Shown here one piece after another: positions 7,200 through 11,210 of a stretch of DNA of 11,210 nucleotides (position 1 is the first letter of the stretch; each line of letters starts with the position of its first letter). The stretch is from an uncultured Cellvibrio sp. (lineage in GTDB: Bacteria > Pseudomonadota > Gammaproteobacteria > Pseudomonadales > Cellvibrionaceae). The translations under genes were made by a program, and so were the position numbers. A model generated the notes under the pieces. The model was not told the origin of the DNA, did not search any database, and saw only the letters and a list, made by a program, of their open reading frames with translations. The stretch is from assembly GCA_946886255.1 (NCBI GenBank), contig CAMPIG010000120.1, positions 1 through 11,210 of the forward strand. The letters are read 5' to 3'.

Positions 7200-9890
7200 T
7201 TAGTTGGCGCTGATCTCGAACCAGTTCATGTTCCAGCCGCCGCCACCGAGCATGTTGAAGCGCAGGGTGTGGTTACCGACCGGTAAGCTGATGGTGGATG
7301 ACACGGTGGACCAGGCTTGCCAACCACCAGTAGGAGCGATGGCTTTGGTGTCTATCCCTGTTCCGTTCAACTGGAGTTCGAAACCTGTGCTGCCGTCCTG
7401 ACTCGCGACGCGGTAGTCGATGGTGTAATCGCCGGCTTCCGGTACGTGAATTTGATATTCCACCCAGTCGCCGCCGTCGAACCAGCCGGCGTTTTGTCCA
7501 CCGCCGACGTCGGTGCAGGCTTCAACAACTATGCCCAACATGTCGGTGTAGCTTTCTGCTTCGATGCGTGCAGGAATCACGACATATTGCAGTTCAGTAT
7601 TCACCTGTTCACTGCGGTAACTTTCACCGGATGCGCTCACCGCCGCCACACTGTAGTAATAGGTTTCACCGCCCAGCAGTTCGGTGTCGGTAAACGTGGT
7701 GACGGTCAGTTCCTCGGCCAGCAAGGTGCGGTCGCCAGCGGGCGAGGTGCTGCGGTAAACCTTGTAGGTGATGCCTTCACCAGCCACGCTGTCCCAGGTG
7801 AGCGCATTGCTGTCCTCGCCCTCGGTGAGCACGAGGTTGGTGGGGCGATCCGGGTAATCAAACACGTCGTTATGCTCATCGGTCACCAGCCAATGGGCCA
7901 GACCTTCGTGAACGTCGTACTCCACGGTGCCGTAGCTGGCGAAGAGCGCTTCGATCTCTTCGGCGCTGGCGGTGGTGAAATCAACACGGCCTTGATCATC
8001 GATAACATCCTCGCCCGCGACCGGTTCTTCTTCTATCAGATAAATTTCCGCCCAGGTGTTATTGCTGTTGTTACCGCGAAACACGCCGTTGAATACATAT
8101 TCCTGCCCGGCTTCCAGGGTGATCGCCTGGTAGATCGCACTGTTGATCTCGCCATCCACGCCGGTGGGGCGACCGATATGCAGCGCCGCGCCTGTACCGC
8201 CGGTGGGCAATTTCTCGGCCTGGTTGAAGTAGAAATCGTTGGCGGTTTCACCGCTGATCGCCACCGTCGTCCAGCCAGTAAACCCTTCTTCAAAGTCACC
8301 GTTGATGATCAGGTCTTCATCGGTAGCGGTGTTGACCAGACTGATATTGTCGTAGGTCACGTCGGGGATGCTGCCAGCATTGGCACCGGTCTTGATGATG
8401 ATGTAGTAGGTCTTGCTGCCTTCACCTTTGGGCGAGATAGTGCCAGGCTGATCGGCACAGGCTTCGGCAAAGGTGGAATCCCAGCCATTACAATCCCAGG
8501 TACTCGCCTTGACGATCTGGCCCACGCCCACATCCAGCTCAGTGTTGGGCACATTGGTCACCATGCCCCAGGTACCCTCGCCCTGCCCACCGGCGATGCT
8601 CACCAGCTTGTAAGACCAACTGGTCGAGGCCCAACCGTATTTCGCGTAGGTATCGTAAGTGGCGCGACCTAACTTGCCGCCCAGTTCCAGACCGGCGCTT
8701 TGCCAGGGCTGGAATTCGCCCATCAGCATCGGTGTATCCAGGTTGGTTAAGCGGGTATTCCACTCACACACGCCGCCGGTACCGCTCTCGCCGCAGCGCA
8801 GCCAGTCGCGGTGGATGTCGTAGTGAGAGTCGTTGGGACGGTCGCCAAACAGGCCGGGATAGGGATGCAGCTCAAAGGCCACGTTGGTCAGCCCGGCATC
8901 GGCCGGATCGCCGTAGACATCGATGCTGCCGTAATGGCTGTGCAGCATGATGATGTGTTTGTCGTCGATAGCGCGGATGGTTTCATACAACTCCAGCACG
9001 CGGGTCTCCATGTCTTCGGCGGTTGAACCCCAGGGCTCATTGAGCGGATCATAGGCCGCAACCACGGGCTCATCTTTGTAGCGGGTGGCCACTTGCTCCC
9101 ATAACCATTTGGTGCGGTCCTGGTATTCGGCGTTGGTCCAGTACTGGTTCTGGCCCGAGCAGCCAGTGTGATCATTAGGCGTCTGGCCGCCGTGAGCGCC
9201 GTGCAGATCGAGGATCACATACATATCGCGCTCTTTTGCCTCGGCAATCGCCCAATCCAGATAATGCCAGGCGTCCTCGCGCAGGGTTTTGGGATTCTGT
9301 TCGTCTTCAATCACGCTCCACAGGAACGGCAGACGTACCACGTTAAAACCAAATGCCTTCAACTGATCCCAATCGCGCTCGGTGATCCAGCTGTCATGGA
9401 ACACCTTCATCAGGCGTTCTTTTTCTTCATAGCCAAAGCGGTCGGTCAGTTCAGCTTCCAGGGTGCACTGATCGTGCACCGTCGCGCCCGCCTGCCCCAT
9501 CATCCAGAACTCCTGCACCAGCCAATTGCCCAGGTTGGTGCCCTTAAGGTTAATGGGCGTACCGCTGGCCTTGACCCAGCGGGTGCCGTCGGTGCGCAGC
9601 ATGGTCAATCCTTCACTGCTGGCACTGGAGGACGAGCTTGACTCGGCGGAGCTGGAAGAGGCGTCAGGGACAGATGATGCTGAAGAGGAAGGCGCCTCAG
9701 AGGAAGAGGCTTCCGAAGAAGATATTGGTGAGCTGACCGCAGACGAACTGGAACGACTGCTGGACCCCGGCGAATCATCATCGTCCGAGGAGCCGCCGCA
9801 GGCGGCGAGTATCAGGCTGGTGCCGAGCACCATGCCGAGGGATAAGGAACGGGTATGCGTGGTTAACGCACCCAGGAGTGTTGTTGGCAT
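7200..9890 (-). CDS. Multimodular GH5 lipoprotein glycanase with inserted CBM-like module, FN3 and CBM6
   Basis: Starting at the ATG at 9890 (GAGG eight bases upstream) the protein has 896 residues and a lipoprotein signal ending in LILAAC, C31 being lipidated. A start at 9935 would add 15 residues but has no ribosome-binding site. A serine-rich linker spans ~35-93. The GH5 barrel begins at ~95: GTNLGNWLV, NVVRLP, LDLHGAHGG, YDPLNEP (acid/base E285), ELHPYP and LMGEFQPW (nucleophile E392), up to GMVTN (442-446). Residues ~450-633 are an insertion resembling a carbohydrate-binding beta-sandwich with its halves in reversed order. The barrel then resumes with FTTASAEEIEALFASY to ~670. A fibronectin III domain (~682-767) and a CBM6 (~772-894, IPARIEAES, GGWQAW, GWNMNWFEI) follow. 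The family-5 BglC-like (COG2730) sequence is reminiscent of exo-1,3-glucanases, but the substrate is not certain. It is probably anchored in the outer membrane. Confidence 0.9.
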   Translation of the reverse strand: MPTTLLGALTTHTRSLSLGMVLGTSLILAACGGSSDDDDSPGSSSRSSSSAVSSPISSSEASSSEAPSSSASSVPDASSSSAESSSSSSASSEGLTMLRTDGTRWVKASGTPINLKGTNLGNWLVQEFWMMGQAGATVHDQCTLEAELTDRFGYEEKERLMKVFHDSWITERDWDQLKAFGFNVVRLPFLWSVIEDEQNPKTLREDAWHYLDWAIAEAKERDMYVILDLHGAHGGQTPNDHTGCSGQNQYWTNAEYQDRTKWLWEQVATRYKDEPVVAAYDPLNEPWGSTAEDMETRVLELYETIRAIDDKHIIMLHSHYGSIDVYGDPADAGLTNVAFELHPYPGLFGDRPNDSHYDIHRDWLRCGESGTGGVCEWNTRLTNLDTPMLMGEFQPWQSAGLELGGKLGRATYDTYAKYGWASTSWSYKLVSIAGGQGEGTWGMVTNVPNTELDVGVGQIVKASTWDCNGWDSTFAEACADQPGTISPKGEGSKTYYIIIKTGANAGSIPDVTYDNISLVNTATDEDLIINGDFEEGFTGWTTVAISGETANDFYFNQAEKLPTGGTGAALHIGRPTGVDGEINSAIYQAITLEAGQEYVFNGVFRGNNSNNTWAEIYLIEEEPVAGEDVIDDQGRVDFTTASAEEIEALFASYGTVEYDVHEGLAHWLVTDEHNDVFDYPDRPTNLVLTEGEDSNALTWDSVAGEGITYKVYRSTSPAGDRTLLAEELTVTTFTDTELLGGETYYYSVAAVSASGESYRSEQVNTELQYVVIPARIEAESYTDMLGIVVEACTDVGGGQNAGWFDGGDWVEYQIHVPEAGDYTIDYRVASQDGSTGFELQLNGTGIDTKAIAPTGGWQAWSTVSSTISLPVGNHTLRFNMLGGGGWNMNWFEISAN

Positions 9891-10087
9891 CTTATTGACC
9901 TCATTCGTTATTGTGATTGTGGTGTTGTTAGGCATCCATGTTGTCGCTGCTATTCATAAAGCCCGGCGACAATAAAACCCGGCGATTGTCGCGATGCACT
10001 CGCCCGGCGTCGTCCGAGTAACCCTTACTCGAACCCGGCAAATCGTCCTACCTTGCCTCCAATGGCAAACTGGGACGCACAAGGCGT
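9891..10087 (-). promoter_or_regulatory. Leader/promoter region of the GH5 lipoprotein gene
   Basis: A terminator for leftward transcripts ends at 10088, so the GH5 gene needs its own promoter here. No confident -35/-10 pair was identified. Two perfect hairpins are present: CGAGTAA/TTACTCG with a 3-base loop (10015-10021/10025-10031) and GCGACAAT/ATTGTCGC (9966-9973/9985-9992). The heptamer CCCGGCG (+ strand) occurs at 9962, 9978 and 10003, with CCCGGCA at 10034. These could be regulator sites or leader structure; the function is unknown. Confidence 0.3.
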
Positions 10088-10126
10088 AAAAAAAAGGCCC
10101 CACTCCACCTGCCGGGAAGTGGGACC
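10088..10126 (-). terminator. Strong intrinsic terminator, - strand
   Basis: Read on the - strand, GGTCCCACT (10126-10118) pairs with AGTGGGGCC (10104-10096) over nine base pairs with one G-U pair, enclosing a 13-base loop, and is followed directly by eight T (10095-10088). This is a canonical Rho-independent terminator. It lies 437 bases beyond the stop of the upstream GH5 gene (10563) and upstream of the next GH5 gene, so something other than a short 3' tail probably ends here. Confidence 0.85.
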
Positions 10127-10365
10127 AAGATATTGAGAAAGAGGCAGGTCGCTGTTGACGACCTTTTTCTCAAGGTGGCGGGGCTCCAGACACAACACCG
10201 GCTCACTGCTTCGCCACCGAAGGGTGAGCCGGTTGTAACACGTAGGATTAGCGAACCCTGAGAAGACATTAACGGGTCGGGAGACGCCTGTCGTTCGAAT
10301 GGACGGGTACGAGTGAGTCAGGTGAGGCGTGAGAGGTTCGGATTGGTTCGGGTCAGCAGAACGAC
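10088..10365 (-). ncRNA. Candidate structured small RNA ending at the strong terminator
   Basis: Between an AT-rich island (about 10368-10397) and the terminator at 10088 the - strand holds no convincing ORF but several strong stems. CCGGCTCAC pairs with GTGAGCCGG (10198-10206/10224-10232), enclosing a nested CTTCG/CGAAG stem (10209-10213/10218-10222). TTGAGAAA pairs with TTTCTCAA (10133-10140/10166-10173), enclosing AGGTCG/CGACCT (10146-10151/10159-10164). A 10-bp inverted repeat, GACGCCTGTC/GACAGGCGTC (10283-10292/10429-10438), spans the AT-rich island, so it would not lie wholly inside the proposed transcript. The start at ~10365 rests only on a weak promoter match. It does not resemble RNase P RNA, tmRNA, 6S or SRP RNA. 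It could instead be a long 3' untranslated region. Confidence 0.3.
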
Positions 10366-10372
10366 GCTAAAA

Positions 10373-10400
10373 AGTATTCAAAATCAATTCATTAAGTCAG
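10373..10400 (-). promoter_or_regulatory. Weak candidate promoter in an AT-rich island
   Basis: On the - strand, CTGACT (10400-10395) and AATACT (10378-10373) are separated by 16 bases and each match four of six positions of the sigma-70 boxes. They lie in a conspicuously AT-rich stretch within otherwise GC-richer sequence. The match is weak, and the main support is that it points at a structured segment ending in a strong terminator. Confidence 0.22.
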
Positions 10401-10488
10401 CGTGCTTTTTCCATCGCCCTCCGGCTAAGACAGGCGTCGCGGAAAAAATTCATGCGCGACACCGAAGCGAGAAATGCGGAAGGGGTTG

Positions 10489-10535
10489 AAAACGCGGGTC
10501 TGGATGAATGGGACTTCTCCAAACCCGGTTTTTTT
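10489..10535. terminator. Bidirectional intrinsic terminator after the upstream GH5 gene
   Basis: CGGGTCTGGA (10495-10504) pairs with TCCAAACCCG (10518-10527) over ten base pairs including one G-T (G-U) position, and an inner GAA/TTC stem continues it. On the + strand it is followed by G and seven T (10529-10535); on the - strand by CG and four T (10492-10489). It begins about 35 bases after the stop codon of the GH5 gene at 10563, which it probably terminates. The longer T-run is on the + strand, where no gene is seen upstream. Confidence 0.7.
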
Positions 10536-10562
10536 ACATCGGCTTTCAGGCTCGATTCAAGC

Positions 10563-11210
10563 TTACTGCGCCGTCAAGCTCCACCAATTAATATTCCACC
10601 CACCATTGCGCACATAGATCGACAAGGTCTGCTGACCCGCTTCGAGGTAGACGCTATTGGAAATCGTGGTCCAGTTTTGCCAGCCGCCAGTGTTGGGCAC
10701 GGTGTTCACCACCAGGTCCGTCGCATTGCGGCTCAATACAACCTGGCCGGTACTGTTGGGTGAGGACACCCGGTATTGCACCGTGTACCAGCCCGCGCTG
10801 GGAATATTGATGGGGTAAGACATCCAGTCATTGCTATCAATATGGCTCGCATTAAAACCGCCGCCGGCATCGGTGGTGGTTTCCATGCGCACACCGGCAT
10901 GGGCGCTGAAGTGCTCGGCTTCAATGCGCTGTCCTACCCTAGGACGGTAGTTCATCCAATAGGTGATTTCAGAATTGCGCACCAGCGCCTGACTGGCAAA
11001 GGAACGGAAATAATTTTCGATCTGCGCCACGGTAGCGCTGCTGATGTTGATACTGCCCATGGTGCCGCCGTTGTTGCTGTTGGTCACCATACCCCATCCC
11101 CAGGAACCCGGGTTGCCGTTAGAGCCACCGAAAGACACCGTCTTGTAAGCCCAGTTGGTCGCGGCCCAGCCGTACATGTTGTAGATATCGTAGGTCTTGC
11201 GCAGCATCTG
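10563..11210 (-). CDS. GH5 glycanase C-terminus with CBM6, 5' end outside the window
   Basis: The frame is open to the right edge and stops with TAA at 10565-10563, giving 215 visible residues. Residues ~2-90 are the end of a GH5 barrel closely related to the neighbouring lipoprotein: YDIYNMYGWAATNWAYK corresponds to YDTYAKYGWASTSWSYK there, and GWGMVTN to TWGMVTN. The last helix (ISSATVAQIENYF) follows after only about ten residues, so this paralogue has no inserted module and no FN3 domain. Residues ~95-213 are a CBM6: RIEAEHFSAHAG, DAGGGFNASHIDSNDWMSY, NTGGWQNWTTI and GGWNINWWSL. The catalytic glutamates are outside the window. It probably cuts a beta-glucan, like its neighbour; the two look like an ancient tandem duplication. 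A terminator hairpin follows about 35 bases after the stop. Confidence 0.9.
   Translation of the reverse strand, partial: QMLRKTYDIYNMYGWAATNWAYKTVSFGGSNGNPGSWGWGMVTNSNNGGTMGSINISSATVAQIENYFRSFASQALVRNSEITYWMNYRPRVGQRIEAEHFSAHAGVRMETTTDAGGGFNASHIDSNDWMSYPINIPSAGWYTVQYRVSSPNSTGQVVLSRNATDLVVNTVPNTGGWQNWTTISNSVYLEAGQQTLSIYVRNGGWNINWWSLTAQ

Noticed and set aside
7317..8672. A 451-codon open frame on the + strand, antisense to the GH5 gene
   Set aside because: It lies wholly within a clearly recognised GH5/CBM gene, shows no domain, and is explained by that gene's GC-biased codons leaving the opposite frame free of stops.
9933..9935. ATG at 9935 as the start of the GH5 lipoprotein
   Set aside because: No ribosome-binding site precedes it, and it would put 15 extra residues ahead of the signal peptide; the ATG at 9890 has GAGG at good spacing and gives a normal lipoprotein signal.
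10064..10086. A + strand stretch with GGCAAAC and GGGACGCA, reminiscent of the c-di-GMP-I (GEMM) riboswitch core
   Set aside because: The middle stem-loop that must separate these two motifs is absent, and no + strand gene follows.
10242..10253. GTAGGATTAGCG, resembling a REP unit with three bases missing
   Set aside because: There is no second arm and the match is short; it could be a decayed remnant but cannot be told from chance.
10048..10269. A - strand ORF of 73 codons
   Set aside because: It crosses the stems and the T-tract of the terminator at 10088-10126 and has no recognisable protein features; more likely structured RNA or untranslated DNA.
10278..10310. GTTCGAAT within a small inverted repeat, resembling a tRNA T-loop
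   Set aside because: The flanking bases do not form a five-pair T stem, and no acceptor, D or anticodon arm can be found around it.
10452..10763. A + strand ORF of 103 codons starting in the intergenic region
   Set aside because: It runs through a strong terminator hairpin and then antisense through a CBM6 coding region; no family resemblance.

Overview
The window looks like a chromosomal segment of a polysaccharide-degrading gammaproteobacterium, most likely Cellvibrio or a close relative such as Saccharophagus. The reasons are a lipoprotein glycoside hydrolase with a long polyserine linker, C-terminal CBM6 modules, a periplasmic GH3 beta-glucosidase, a TonB-dependent receptor, and several GTAG-headed REP palindromes between genes. 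The genus is an inference from style, not from a marker gene.

Left part, + strand (1-4540): a TonB-dependent outer-membrane receptor that enters from the left edge, then a PepSY/PiuB-type inner-membrane protein, then a small DUF2721 membrane protein. The receptor and PepSY protein are a classic iron-complex uptake pair. REP palindromes lie between receptor and PepSY gene, just upstream of the DUF2721 gene, and in the convergent gap after it.

Right part, - strand (4669-11210): read in transcription order, the end of a GH5 glycanase with CBM6 (cut by the right edge), a roughly 670-base gap, a complete GH5 lipoprotein with extra modules, and a GH3 beta-glucosidase. Together they could form a beta-glucan system: surface or secreted GH5 enzymes cut the polymer and the periplasmic GH3 enzyme finishes the oligosaccharides. 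The exact glucan linkage cannot be read from the sequence.

Most notable points: (1) the complete GH5 protein carries a beta-sandwich carbohydrate-binding module inside its catalytic barrel, between strand 8 and helix 8, and the two halves of that module appear in swapped (circularly permuted) order; the neighbouring GH5 lacks it, which marks the insertion point. (2) Six REP palindromes at four loci have tips that vary in a base-paired way, in two size classes. (3) The 9891-10562 gap holds two strong terminators and a structured, ORF-poor, AT-island-containing segment that may encode a small RNA.
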